In this document: piece after piece, positions 16,078 through 25,306 of the stretch
Position numbering within the stretch: position 1 is the first letter of the stretch
How the letters are laid out: the number at the start of each line of letters is the position of its first letter
NCBI GenBank assembly: GCA_021775955.1
Contig: JAJFGU010000004.1
Span: 62,001-126,000 of the forward strand
Direction: 5' to 3'
DNA length: 64,000 nt
Origin: Alphaproteobacteria bacterium
Lineage (GTDB): Bacteria; Pseudomonadota; Alphaproteobacteria; Micavibrionales; Micavibrionaceae
The notes under the pieces: generated by a model
Seen by the model: the letters and a program-made list of their open reading frames with translations, nothing else
Told to the model about the DNA's origin: nothing
Databases searched by the model: none
Translations under genes and position numbers: made by a program

Positions 16078-17739
16078 ATGAATCCGCTGTCTCTTAAGAA
16101 CATGTCCCTGCGGACAAAGTTTTCTGTTTTTATGATTTTGATTATTATTCAGGCGGCGGGCACGGTTCTTTATCTCCGCTATCAATTAAATTCCAACTAT
16201 CATGCCATCGCATATCAGGAGACGCAATTTAATGCGTTGAACAACATCAATGATGTGAACAGAAATTTTGAGCGCATGATTTACTGGCTTACTGAAATGA
16301 CAGTTTCGCTATCAGGGGATTCGGAAAAAAAGGCGCAGGAGCATGAAGAAAGAATCCTGCATGACCTTGAGGAAATGAGGAGTTTTAATCCTGAGTTGGC
16401 GAAGTCAATCGAAACGCAATTGCCGCAGATAAAGGATGAGTACTGGGAAGCGCTGGACGCTTATTTTGATGATGACAGGGATGCGGGCTCCAAGCTTATG
16501 GCGGTGGCCCGTAAGAGTTCAGATGTGGTTTCAGATGTTGTTATAAAGGCTATGACCGATGCGCAGCAAAGTGCGGCTAAAGCCGGTGCCGAAGTAAAAA
16601 TGCATTCTGCCGATGCGGTCGCTTTTGCAACGGTCTTGCTTGTGATTCTTCTGGTGTTTTGTACCGGTGTAACGGTTTTCCTCGTGCGCATCATCGTAGG
16701 TCCGGTGAATAATGTCACGGAAGTGATGGGCCGTTTATCGGAAGGAGACTATGAGGTTGAGATTGCCCATGACGGCAGAAAAGATGAAATTGGCCGTATG
16801 ATGGAGGCGGTCAGTATTTTTAAAGACAATGGTTTGAAGGCAAGGGAGATGGAAGAACAAAAACAGCAAGAAAATAAAGAAAGACAGAAAAAAGCAAAAT
16901 ATATCCAGGACCTGGCAGGTGGTTTTGATGAAGAAGCTCAGGATATCGTTAAATTCCTTAATACTCAGGCCGGGCAGGTTAAAAAGACGGCAGATGAAAT
17001 GCTGGATATGGCAAAAATGACAAGCGGTGAATTTGTGACTGCGATAGATGCAAGCCGTCTGGCCAATGACAAAGTCCAGGAAGTTGCAGCAACAGTAGAA
17101 GAATTTAATGTCTCCATTAAGGAGATTTCCGACCAGGTGCATAAGTCCAGCCAGATTACGGCGGAAGCTGTAGAGACAGCCAAGACAGCGAATGAAAATG
17201 TTGAGAAGCTTGAATCTGATGCCAATAAAATTGGAAATGTTATTAAGCTTATTGATGACATAGCCGAAAAGACAAATCTGTTGGCACTGAATGCTACAAT
17301 TGAAGCAGCAAGGGCAGGGGACGCTGGTAAAGGGTTTGCTGTTGTGGCCAATGAGGTAAAGTCGCTTGCCAATCAGACGGCAACGGCAACACAGGAGATA
17401 TCCGTCCTTATTGGTAGCATTCAAAGCAATACCGGCAATACCGTGAAAGCCATGCATGAAGTTGGCCAGAAAATTGAAAACATCAGTGAATCAGCTTCTA
17501 TCATTGCATCCGCCGTGGAAGAGCAGAACATTACCATTCAGGGCGTGTCAGAGAATGCCCAGCAAACGGCCCAGCATAATACGAGAGTAAGCGGCAGTCT
17601 TGAAGGTGTGTCGCAAAGCTCGCAGGAAACTGAAAGAGCAGCTCAGGGTGTTCTCGAGGCGATTAACACCATCACCGATAAGCAAAGCGAGCTTGATATG
17701 GTGATCCACGACTTCCTGAATAATGTTAGTGCCGTCTAG
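16078..17739 (+). CDS. methyl-accepting chemotaxis protein
   Basis: The 553-residue receptor has one membrane segment at about residues 14-33 and a second at about 180-207. The periplasmic helical sensor between them is about 145 residues, rich in charged helix. A HAMP domain follows ([20 protein letters not shown]), then a long cytoplasmic helical hairpin. Its tip is the canonical [19 protein letters not shown] near residue 396. There is no CheR-binding pentapeptide at the C terminus. The ATG at 16078 has AAGGA at 16067-16071; the frame is open to a GTG at 16033. No che or mot genes are nearby, so it is an orphan receptor of unknown ligand. Confidence 0.94.
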   Translation: MNPLSLKNMSLRTKFSVFMILIIIQAAGTVLYLRYQLNSNYHAIAYQETQFNALNNINDVNRNFERMIYWLTEMTVSLSGDSEKKAQEHEERILHDLEEMRSFNPELAKSIETQLPQIKDEYWEALDAYFDDDRDAGSKLMAVARKSSDVVSDVVIKAMTDAQQSAAKAGAEVKMHSADAVAFATVLLVILLVFCTGVTVFLVRIIVGPVNNVTEVMGRLSEGDYEVEIAHDGRKDEIGRMMEAVSIFKDNGLKAREMEEQKQQENKERQKKAKYIQDLAGGFDEEAQDIVKFLNTQAGQVKKTADEMLDMAKMTSGEFVTAIDASRLANDKVQEVAATVEEFNVSIKEISDQVHKSSQITAEAVETAKTANENVEKLESDANKIGNVIKLIDDIAEKTNLLALNATIEAARAGDAGKGFAVVANEVKSLANQTATATQEISVLIGSIQSNTGNTVKAMHEVGQKIENISESASIIASAVEEQNITIQGVSENAQQTAQHNTRVSGSLEGVSQSSQETERAAQGVLEAINTITDKQSELDMVIHDFLNNVSAV

Positions 17740-17875
17740 GGCTTGACCCCAGTCTGGATCTTTTCTTTTCCCTCTATCACTAAAAAAATTAAAAAATATT
17801 ACGGTTTCTATAAGTTTCTTGTATTTTGGAGCCATGTCGCTATATAAACAGTTTCGAATTTGGAAAGAAAACCGC

Positions 17876-18262
17876 ATGGAAAAGCTGCAAAACAAGTTCT
17901 ATTGGGCGATTTTGGCCTCCGAAACCAGCCACATCTTTTGTTGTGTGCTACCGACCTTGTTCAGTGTTGTCAGCCTTTTTGCCGGTTTGGGGCTGGTCAG
18001 TGCCATGCCGGGCTGGCTGGAGGTTGTCCATACCGCTTTGCACAGTTGGGAAATTCCTTTGATCGTGCTTTCCGGCGTTGTTGTTGGTTTGGGGTGGGCC
18101 TTGGATATCTACAGCCGTAAAATCGATTGCCATGATACCGGGTGTCATCATGGCCCCTGTGATACGGGTAAAAAGCGGGCGCATACCATTCTAAAGGCCG
18201 CGACGATACTCTTTATCGTCAATATCACGGTTTACGGCGTATTTCACCAAGGCGCCTTTTAA
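17876..18262 (+). CDS. small membrane protein, MerC-like, with a Cys/His loop
   Basis: The 128-residue product has about four membrane segments. A paired cysteine lies in the first (SHIFCCVLPTLFSVVSLFAG), and a cytoplasmic loop is rich in Cys and His (DCHDTGCHHGPCD). This layout resembles MerC/MerT-type metal transport proteins, but the match is weak, so the metal role is an inference. I chose the ATG at 17876 because GGAAAG precedes it by about nine bases; in-frame starts at 17834 and 17819 are possible. The stop codon overlaps that of hisI on the other strand by four bases. Confidence 0.65.
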   Translation: MEKLQNKFYWAILASETSHIFCCVLPTLFSVVSLFAGLGLVSAMPGWLEVVHTALHSWEIPLIVLSGVVVGLGWALDIYSRKIDCHDTGCHHGPCDTGKKRAHTILKAATILFIVNITVYGVFHQGAF

Positions 18263-18714
18263 TCCTTATAAATATCTTTCGGATCAAAGACTTTTTCTGT
18301 TTTATTCATATTTAGATTTAAAGCTTTATCGGGTTTTTGACCCACTGGAACGCTGCGGTAAAAACAGCTTTGGTAGCCTTTATGGCAGGCGGCTTCGTCG
18401 CCGGTTACTTCGACGCTGATCCAGAGACAGTCCTGATCGCAATCGACCCTCATATCGGTAACTTTTTGGACAAAGCCGCTGGAGGCGCCTTTATGCCAGA
18501 GCTCCCCCCGGCTGCGTGACCAGTAATGTGCTTCACCGGTTTCAATGGTTTTTTGCAGCGCTTCTTCATTCATAAAGGCAAACATCAGCACGTCACCCGT
18601 TTTGGCACTGGTTGCAATGCAGGGGATGAGGCCGTTTTGATCGAATTTCGGCATGAAACCCGAGCCGTCTTCAATCTCTTCTTTTGATCCGCGTTGCAAA
18701 AATACCTTGCTCAT
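18259..18714 (-). CDS. hisI: phosphoribosyl-AMP cyclohydrolase HisI
   Basis: HisI opens the adenine ring of phosphoribosyl-AMP in histidine synthesis. The 151-residue protein has the family blocks GLIPCIATSAKTGDVLMFAF, then MNEEALQKTIETGEAHYWSR. The zinc and magnesium site follows: DMRVDCDQDCLW and the C-terminal ACHKGYQSCFYR. The ATG at 18714 lies eight bases after AGGA; the ATG at 18720 is two codons upstream. The gene stands alone here, without hisE or other his genes. Confidence 0.95.
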   Translation of the reverse strand: MSKVFLQRGSKEEIEDGSGFMPKFDQNGLIPCIATSAKTGDVLMFAFMNEEALQKTIETGEAHYWSRSRGELWHKGASSGFVQKVTDMRVDCDQDCLWISVEVTGDEAACHKGYQSCFYRSVPVGQKPDKALNLNMNKTEKVFDPKDIYKD

Positions 18715-18795
18715 TTCCATGATCCTAGTAAAAGGGGCTCTCTGTCGTTATAATACGCATGTTTGCTAGTAATAATAAATCCATTGAAACAATAA

Positions 18796-20160
18796 ATGTC
18801 ATTCGAAGAATTAGGCCTGAGCGAAGATATCCTCAAAGCGATTGAGGAATGCGGCTATACCGAGCCGACGCCGATTCAGGCGCAGGCCATCCCCCATGTG
18901 TTGATGATGCGTGATCTGGTAGGTCTTGCGCAAACCGGAACCGGTAAGACGGCAGGGTTTACTTTGCCGATGATCGAGGTTTTGGCCGGTGGCCGCGCCA
19001 AGGCACGTATGCCGCGTTCGCTGATTTTGGAGCCAACAAGAGAGCTGGCGGCGCAGGTGGCGGAGAATTTTGACACCTACGGCAAGTACAGCAATTTGTC
19101 GAAGGCTTTGCTGACCGGTGGGACATCGCTGGATGAGCAAATTAAAAAGCTTGATCGTGGCGTTGATGTGTTGATTGCCACGCCGGGGCGGCTTCTTGAT
19201 CTTTTCGAGCGTGGGCGCATATTGCTGACCGATATCAAGATTCTGGTGATTGATGAAGCCGACCGTATGCTCGATATGGGCTTCATTCCCGATATTGAAA
19301 AAATTGTCTCGCTGTTGCCGCCGATGCGCCAGACGCTTTTGTTTTCAGCGACCATGCCACCAGAAATCAAACGGCTGACGACTCAGTTTTTAAACAATCC
19401 CAGGGAAGTCTCCGTCGCGGCGCCGGCCTCCACCGCCGAGAATGTCGAGCAGTTTCTGGTCTGGACGCATCCGAAAAAGAAATATGACGAGCTTGAGAGC
19501 ATTATTAAATCGGAAGACGTTAAAAACGCTTTTATCTTTTGTAACCGCAAAAAAGATATTGGCGGGTTGGCGACGTGGCTCGGCAAGAAAGGCTACAACG
19601 CCAAGCCTCTGCACGGCGATATGGCACAAAGCGCCAGAACACAGACGCTGGACGATTTTAAGAACGATAAGATTACGCTGCTGGTTTGTTCGGATGTCGC
19701 GGCCCGTGGCCTTGATATCAAAGGTATGTCCCATGTTTTCAATTTTGATGTTCCCATGAACCCGGATGATTACGTGCACAGGATCGGCCGCACGGGCCGG
19801 GCCGGTATGGATGGTCGCGCCTGGACTCTGGCGACCAAAGAGGAAGACAAATACATCAGGCAAATCGAAAAAAGAATTAAAAGCTCCATTCCTGTGTTTG
19901 ATGGCTCCAAAAAAACGCAGCACACCACCAAGGATAAACATACCACCAAAGATAAAAAAGAGCCTGTCACCAAGAGCCCTGTCACCAAGAACAAGGTGCA
20001 ACATGTTGCCGAAGATAAAAAGCAGCCGCACAAGAAAGAAAATCCTGGAAAGCCCCAAACAGAAAAACCAAAAAAGCAGGATGATAGAAAACGGAGCGAT
20101 GGCGGAGAGTTCGTGACCGGTTTTGGCGAAGAGGTTCCGCCTTTTTTTAAAGGAAAATAG
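18796..20160 (+). CDS. rhlE: RhlE-type DEAD-box RNA helicase
   Basis: This ATP-dependent RNA helicase probably acts in ribosome assembly or RNA decay. The 454-residue protein has the Q motif (YTEPTPIQAQAIP), Walker A AQTGTGKT, PTRELAAQV, DEAD at DEADRMLDMGF, SAT, and the C-terminal domain with HGDMAQ and HRIGRTGRAG. The last 85 residues form a basic low-complexity tail with short repeats such as TTKDKHTTKDK and PVTKSPVTKN, typical of RNA-binding tails in this family. The subfamily symbol is less certain than the DEAD-box call. Confidence 0.92.
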   Translation: MSFEELGLSEDILKAIEECGYTEPTPIQAQAIPHVLMMRDLVGLAQTGTGKTAGFTLPMIEVLAGGRAKARMPRSLILEPTRELAAQVAENFDTYGKYSNLSKALLTGGTSLDEQIKKLDRGVDVLIATPGRLLDLFERGRILLTDIKILVIDEADRMLDMGFIPDIEKIVSLLPPMRQTLLFSATMPPEIKRLTTQFLNNPREVSVAAPASTAENVEQFLVWTHPKKKYDELESIIKSEDVKNAFIFCNRKKDIGGLATWLGKKGYNAKPLHGDMAQSARTQTLDDFKNDKITLLVCSDVAARGLDIKGMSHVFNFDVPMNPDDYVHRIGRTGRAGMDGRAWTLATKEEDKYIRQIEKRIKSSIPVFDGSKKTQHTTKDKHTTKDKKEPVTKSPVTKNKVQHVAEDKKQPHKKENPGKPQTEKPKKQDDRKRSDGGEFVTGFGEEVPPFFKGK

Positions 20161-20252
20161 TGTTAGGCCCTTGACCTTGGGGGTTATTCACCACAAAATT
20201 TAAAGTGGCGTCGCTTTATCTTGCGACCATTCCTCTCTAAGCCCTTGATATC

Positions 20253-22634
20253 ATGACAAAAAACAAGATTTACAAGAGCCATGATGCTTTTAGTTATAGA
20301 AATTCAAAAGAGGTTTTGCTTCTTTTGGTTCTTTTTGTGGCGTTTGTTTGCTGTGAAACAGCCTCGGCGCAGGTGTTAACGGGGTATGACGGTATTGAGG
20401 CTAAACCTCTAAATTCTTCTGAAACAATAGCGGTTGCTTCTGCAGTGGCGCAGCCGGAAGAAAAAGAAGAAGACACTTCGAATTCCCCGCTGTCCGGCAA
20501 AAGTAACAAAGAGCCGGTCGATTTGCAGGCGGATCATTTGGTCCATGATGATCAGAATCAAATTATTGCCGCTTCAGGCAATGTGATGCTGGTGCAGGCT
20601 GGCCGCATTCTGCGGGCGGATGAAATTTCTTATGACCTTCGCAATGATGTTGTGGTTGCCTCGGGCCATGTGGTCTTGAATGAAGAAAATGGCGACATTC
20701 ATTACGCTGACGAAGTGAAGCTGAACGATCGTCTAAAAAGCGGTTTTGTGAAAGGCTTGCAAACATTCCTGATGGACGGGTCGCGGTTTACGGCCAAAGG
20801 AGGAGAGCGCAAAGACGGTGTGACAACAGTGATGAGTGATGCGACCTATACGCCGTGTGAGCCCTGTAAGGAAGATCCAGAAAAACCGCCGGTCTGGCAG
20901 ATTAGAGCGGGGGAAGTAAAGCATGACAGTGAGGCGCACGAAATATCCTATAACGATGCGACGTTTGAGATCCTTGGTGTTCCTGTAGCGTATACCCCTT
21001 ACTTCGCACATCCGGACGGTACGATAAAACAAAAGAGCGGATTTTTAACGCCGTCCGCGGGTTATCAAAGTGAGCTCGGGGCCTTTGTCAGCAATAGTTA
21101 TTACTGGGCCATTGGACCGGATAAAGACGCAACAGTCGGCGTCAAGGTGATGACAGAAGAAGTGCCGCTGGGTTTTGCTGAATATCGGCAGAGGTGGGGA
21201 AATGCATCCCTGGAGCTGGATGGGAGCGTGACGCATTCAAAGCGCACAAGAAGAGAATCCGGCATTGATGTCGTACAGGATGAAGAATTAAGAGGTCACT
21301 TATTTGGTAAGGGTCTGTGGGATATTAACGACAAATGGCGCGCGGGTACCAATCTTGAATTGACATCCGATGATCAGTTTCTGAACCAGTATGATATCAG
21401 CGGTGAGGATATTCTGGAGAATGAAATTTTTGCCGAACGCTTTTCGGGCAGGGATTACGGCGTGGTCAGGGCTTTAACATTTCAGGATTTAAGGATTCGT
21501 GAAGATGAGGTCGACCAGCCTGACGTCTTGCCTGAGCTTATAACAAGTTTTTTGGGTGAGCCTGGTTCGGTACCCGTCATAGGGGGGCGCTGGAGCGTTG
21601 ATGCGTCTGTTTTGGGTTTACGCAGAAGCGGCGACGATCAGGATTTAAACCGTCTTTCCGGCGACCTTGGCTGGCAAAGACGCCTGGTGTCGGATACCGG
21701 GCTCTTGACGACCGTAGATACCAGTGTGCGCGGTGATGTTTATAACGTGAGGGACCGCGATGTGGCGACACCTGGTTCGGGGCAGAGTGGCCAAAGTTCG
21801 GAAAGCAGGGCGTTTCCGCAGCTTCATGTCCAAAGCAGCTATCCGGTAGTCAAAAGCTTTGAAAAGTTTCAGGCCACTGTTGAGCCTATTGTCGCGCTGA
21901 CGGCCGCGATCAATCTTGATGTTAATGATGCCATCCCCAATGAAGACAGTCAGGACTCCCAGATAGATGCCAGCAATGTTTTTGAGCCCAACCGTTTTCC
22001 GGGGCTGGACCGGATTGAAGATAAATCGCGAGTCACCTATGGCGTTCGCTCCGGGCTGTACGGTTATGACGGCTCTCATGCGGATGTATTTGTCGGGCAG
22101 AGCTATCGTTTGGATGACGACGATAATCCGTTTCCTGAAGGCTCCGGCCTCAACAATCAGGAATCGGATGTCGTGGGGCAGGTTTCGGGTCTGTATAAGG
22201 ACAATTATGGTGTGAATTACCGTTTTCAGCTGGCTAGCGACAATCTGGCTTCACAAAGGCATGAGATTGACGCCTATGCCAATTGGGATCGTTTTCAGAT
22301 TGGTTCACGTTATCTTTTTGCAAAAGGTCTGGGCGGTACGGATATCGAGGAGAGCAGAGAGCAAATTCAGGAATCTGTCTCATATTATGTGACTGAGTCC
22401 TGGCGGTTAAATGGTGGAGCCACCCATGATCTTGGTGATGAGTCGGGATTAAGGACAGCCTATGTGGGGCTGGATTATCTTGGGCAGTGTATTTCCTGGT
22501 CTATTCAGGGAGAAAGAAACCTCACGGACGATTCTTCTGGGGACAGTGATACGGAAATATTGTTTCGTATAGGCCTCAAGAATCTTGGCGAATTTGAAGC
22601 ATCAGGCTTGCGCGTTAATAGCTCTGACGAATAA
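20253..22634 (+). CDS. lptD: LPS-assembly outer-membrane protein LptD
   Basis: LptD, with LptE, inserts lipopolysaccharide into the outer leaflet of the outer membrane. The 793-residue protein has a signal peptide (hydrophobic core at about residues 20-35, then TASAQ). The OstA/LptA-like beta-jellyroll starts at PVDLQADHLVHDDQNQ, about residue 89. The conserved YTPCEPC block and AYTPYFAHPDGTIKQKSGFL lead into the 26-strand barrel. Cysteines in YTPCEPC and near the C terminus (GQCISW) may form the structural disulfides. SurA and PdxA genes, often next to lptD, are not adjacent here. Confidence 0.93.
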   Translation: MTKNKIYKSHDAFSYRNSKEVLLLLVLFVAFVCCETASAQVLTGYDGIEAKPLNSSETIAVASAVAQPEEKEEDTSNSPLSGKSNKEPVDLQADHLVHDDQNQIIAASGNVMLVQAGRILRADEISYDLRNDVVVASGHVVLNEENGDIHYADEVKLNDRLKSGFVKGLQTFLMDGSRFTAKGGERKDGVTTVMSDATYTPCEPCKEDPEKPPVWQIRAGEVKHDSEAHEISYNDATFEILGVPVAYTPYFAHPDGTIKQKSGFLTPSAGYQSELGAFVSNSYYWAIGPDKDATVGVKVMTEEVPLGFAEYRQRWGNASLELDGSVTHSKRTRRESGIDVVQDEELRGHLFGKGLWDINDKWRAGTNLELTSDDQFLNQYDISGEDILENEIFAERFSGRDYGVVRALTFQDLRIREDEVDQPDVLPELITSFLGEPGSVPVIGGRWSVDASVLGLRRSGDDQDLNRLSGDLGWQRRLVSDTGLLTTVDTSVRGDVYNVRDRDVATPGSGQSGQSSESRAFPQLHVQSSYPVVKSFEKFQATVEPIVALTAAINLDVNDAIPNEDSQDSQIDASNVFEPNRFPGLDRIEDKSRVTYGVRSGLYGYDGSHADVFVGQSYRLDDDDNPFPEGSGLNNQESDVVGQVSGLYKDNYGVNYRFQLASDNLASQRHEIDAYANWDRFQIGSRYLFAKGLGGTDIEESREQIQESVSYYVTESWRLNGGATHDLGDESGLRTAYVGLDYLGQCISWSIQGERNLTDDSSGDSDTEILFRIGLKNLGEFEASGLRVNSSDE

Positions 22635-22675
22635 GCTATAGGCTTGGAAATATCAGAGAAAAGGCAGCATAATTC

Positions 22676-24568
22676 GTGAGTTTTGACCCTAGTATTCATA
22701 TGTGGTTTGCCCTGGGCTTAACGGTTCTCACCGTTTTGGCTTTTGTCAGGGAAAAGATCCCGCTTGAGGTGACAAGTATTGCCTTGTTAACGCTTTTGCT
22801 TCTTTTTGGTCAAATTCTGCCGCTTGAGGATGTGGCGGGGAAGAATCTTCTGAGCGCCTCCGCCCTGCTGGCCGGGTTTTCAAACCCCTCTTTAATCGCT
22901 GTATTGGCCCTATTGGTGATGGGGCAGGGCATTATTCATACCGATGCCTTACGTCTTGTCATCAATGTTTTTATGGTCCGAAACAAAAGCCTTGTCTGGG
23001 TGTCGATGATAGGGGTGTTCATCTTTGTTATGACGGTCAGTGCCTTCATGAACAACACACCTTTGGTTATTATAGCCATCCCGATATTGCAGGCATTGGT
23101 GCATTCTGTAGGAATGTCGCAAAGCAAGGTTATGATTCCACTTAGTTATGTTGCCATTTTGGGCGGCATGACAACGCTGATTGGTTCTTCGACAAATCTT
23201 TTGGTTTCTAGTTCGATGACTGAGCTGGGTTATGAACCTTTGAAGTTTTTTGATTTTGTGGTTCCCGGGGCCATGCTGGCGGGTGTCGGTTTTATCTACG
23301 TTATTCTCTTTGTTCCCAGAATTTTACCCGATCGCGCTTCCATGGTGAAAGCGCTTTCTGGTGATGAGAAGGAATTCGTTGCTGAGCTTCATGTCGCTGA
23401 AGATAGTAAATTGATTGGCATGGAGTGCCTGGAGGGTGAGTTCCCACAGCTTAAAAATTTACAAGTAAAGCTTATTCAAAGAGGAGGGCACTTAATCCTT
23501 CCGCCTTTCGAAGGCTACAAAATCGAAGTGAATGATATCATGATCGTGGCTGCTACGAGCAAAACTTTAACCAGTCTTCTTTCGAAATATCCTGGGTTTT
23601 TGCTGTCAGAAGAAGAGGTTCAGGTGATTGAAAAGCAAAATCAGGAAGAAGAGGAAGAGGGCGGGCCTGTTTCTGAAACCGCAACCGCTGAGACAAGAGT
23701 TCTGGCGGAAGTCATGATTACGCCGGCGTCGCGAATGATTGATATGTCGCTTGATCATGTGCAGTTTCATAGACAGTTCGGCATGGTGGTTTTGGGGATT
23801 CAGCGCCGCGCCCGTGTTGTGAGGCGGCGTCTGGGCCGTATCCGTCTTGAATCAGGTGATGTCCTTCTTGTTACCGGCAAACGAAGCGTTGTTGACGGCT
23901 TACGTAATAATACGGATTTTATCGTTTTGTCAGGCTCCAAAATTGATTTGCCAGTGCCGCGAAAAGCGCCTATTGCCGCCGGGGTTTTTCTAACGACAAT
24001 CAGTCTTGCCGCCACAGGCGTGCTCTCTATTCCGGTGGCGGCCATAACGGGCGCGGTTATGATGATTGCAACCGGATGCCTGAATATTCGCCAGGCAACC
24101 CGTTCGATAGACCGGAAAATATTTTTGCTCGTGGGCTCTATGCTGGCGCTCGGCACAGCGCTGCAGGCCACAGGAGGGGCCGGGTATATTGCAGAACTTA
24201 TTTTGTCCGTGCCCTTTGCGGATACGCCTTTGATGATGGTCTCTTTGCTGTTTATTCTTGTGGCGATTACAACGAATATTTTAACCAATAATGCCTGCGC
24301 TATATTGTTTACACCCATTGCTCTAAACTTGGCGGGAAGCTTGGAGGTTGATCCGGCGCTGAGTTCAGATATGGCGTTTATTTTCGCCCTGACGGTTGTG
24401 TTCGCCGCCAATTGCTCTTTTGCCTCGCCTATTGGCTATCAAACCAATTTGCTTGTGATGGGGCCGGGACATTACCGATTTAGAGATTTCCTCAAGGCGG
24501 GCATACCGCTTGTCGGTATTCTCTGGGTGACGTATATATTTATCGCAAAATATTATTTTGGTCTTTAG
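22676..24568 (+). CDS. SLC13/DASS-family anion transporter with two TrkA-C domains
   Basis: The 630-residue membrane protein belongs to the divalent anion:sodium symporter family. The two family repeats show their hairpin signatures: NNTPLVIIAIPI with SSTNLLVSS in the first half, and TNNACAILFTPIAL with SPIGYQTNLLVMGPG in the second. Between the halves lie two RCK_C/TrkA-C-like regulatory domains at about residues 235-310 and 340-425. The start is a GTG at 22676. The substrate, whether sulfate, a dicarboxylate or another anion, cannot be read off. It lies 41 bases after lptD and 12 bases before the next gene, so they may share a transcript. Confidence 0.88.
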   Translation: MSFDPSIHMWFALGLTVLTVLAFVREKIPLEVTSIALLTLLLLFGQILPLEDVAGKNLLSASALLAGFSNPSLIAVLALLVMGQGIIHTDALRLVINVFMVRNKSLVWVSMIGVFIFVMTVSAFMNNTPLVIIAIPILQALVHSVGMSQSKVMIPLSYVAILGGMTTLIGSSTNLLVSSSMTELGYEPLKFFDFVVPGAMLAGVGFIYVILFVPRILPDRASMVKALSGDEKEFVAELHVAEDSKLIGMECLEGEFPQLKNLQVKLIQRGGHLILPPFEGYKIEVNDIMIVAATSKTLTSLLSKYPGFLLSEEEVQVIEKQNQEEEEEGGPVSETATAETRVLAEVMITPASRMIDMSLDHVQFHRQFGMVVLGIQRRARVVRRRLGRIRLESGDVLLVTGKRSVVDGLRNNTDFIVLSGSKIDLPVPRKAPIAAGVFLTTISLAATGVLSIPVAAITGAVMMIATGCLNIRQATRSIDRKIFLLVGSMLALGTALQATGGAGYIAELILSVPFADTPLMMVSLLFILVAITTNILTNNACAILFTPIALNLAGSLEVDPALSSDMAFIFALTVVFAANCSFASPIGYQTNLLVMGPGHYRFRDFLKAGIPLVGILWVTYIFIAKYYFGL

Positions 24569-24580
24569 TGGTCAGATAAG

Positions 24581-25306
24581 ATGAGCCTTTCCTCATACAA
24601 TCCGTCAGATCGTTACCGGCAGCGCAGCCATGGCCGTATTATGGCGTTTGTGCGCGCCTTGTTTTTTGTTGTCTGTGCCGGTGTGTTTGGTTTTTGGCTG
24701 GGCGGCGTCAGTGGAAATCAGGAGTTTATTGCCTTGCAGGCAGAGCGCGATGTTCTGAGAAAGCAAAGAATTCAGCTGCAGCAGGACTTAACACAAATAA
24801 GAGCAGAGTCTCAAACCGCGAGTTTAAGGCTTGAGCAATTGCAAAGAACCTATAAGGAAGTTTTGCCGGAGGGCCCTGTGCGTGAATTAATGGGCTTGGT
24901 TAAACAGCAGCTGGAAGAGGGCATGGACCCTGAGCGCTTGTCTTTGGCTATTCGCTCTGCCCGCCCTCCCAGAAATTGTAGCGCGGTGGAAACACGGCGC
25001 TTTGTTGTATCGACACCGGCCTATCAGGGCCCTGATAGTAAAATTAGTGTGGCAGAAAATATGATAACGATTACGGGGTCGGGAACCTCCGCCCGCAATG
25101 AAAAGGGCCAGCCTGAATCCTGGTATGATCCATCAAAATCTATTCATCTGGTTTTTTCTCTGACTGACAATAAGACGCAGCCTGTAAAGGGAGCTTTGCC
25201 ACTGCATCATTCCGTGGTGGTGGGAACAAGAGAGTACCGCTTTACAATCTCCGAAGGTGCGAAGTCGTTTGCCAAGGTTACTTTTGACAGCTGCGACCAC
25301 CCTTAG
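24581..25306 (+). CDS. membrane-anchored coiled-coil protein of unknown function
   Basis: The 241-residue product has a short basic N terminus, one membrane segment at about residues 21-43, and a periplasmic coiled coil at about 50-95 (ERDVLRKQRIQLQQDLTQIR and onward). A beta-rich C-terminal domain of about 120 residues carries two cysteines (RNCSAVE and FDSCDHP) that could pair. I cannot assign a family with certainty. It follows the transporter by 12 bases. Its stop codon overlaps the stop codon of the convergent gene by four bases. Confidence 0.75.
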   Translation: MSLSSYNPSDRYRQRSHGRIMAFVRALFFVVCAGVFGFWLGGVSGNQEFIALQAERDVLRKQRIQLQQDLTQIRAESQTASLRLEQLQRTYKEVLPEGPVRELMGLVKQQLEEGMDPERLSLAIRSARPPRNCSAVETRRFVVSTPAYQGPDSKISVAENMITITGSGTSARNEKGQPESWYDPSKSIHLVFSLTDNKTQPVKGALPLHHSVVVGTREYRFTISEGAKSFAKVTFDSCDHP

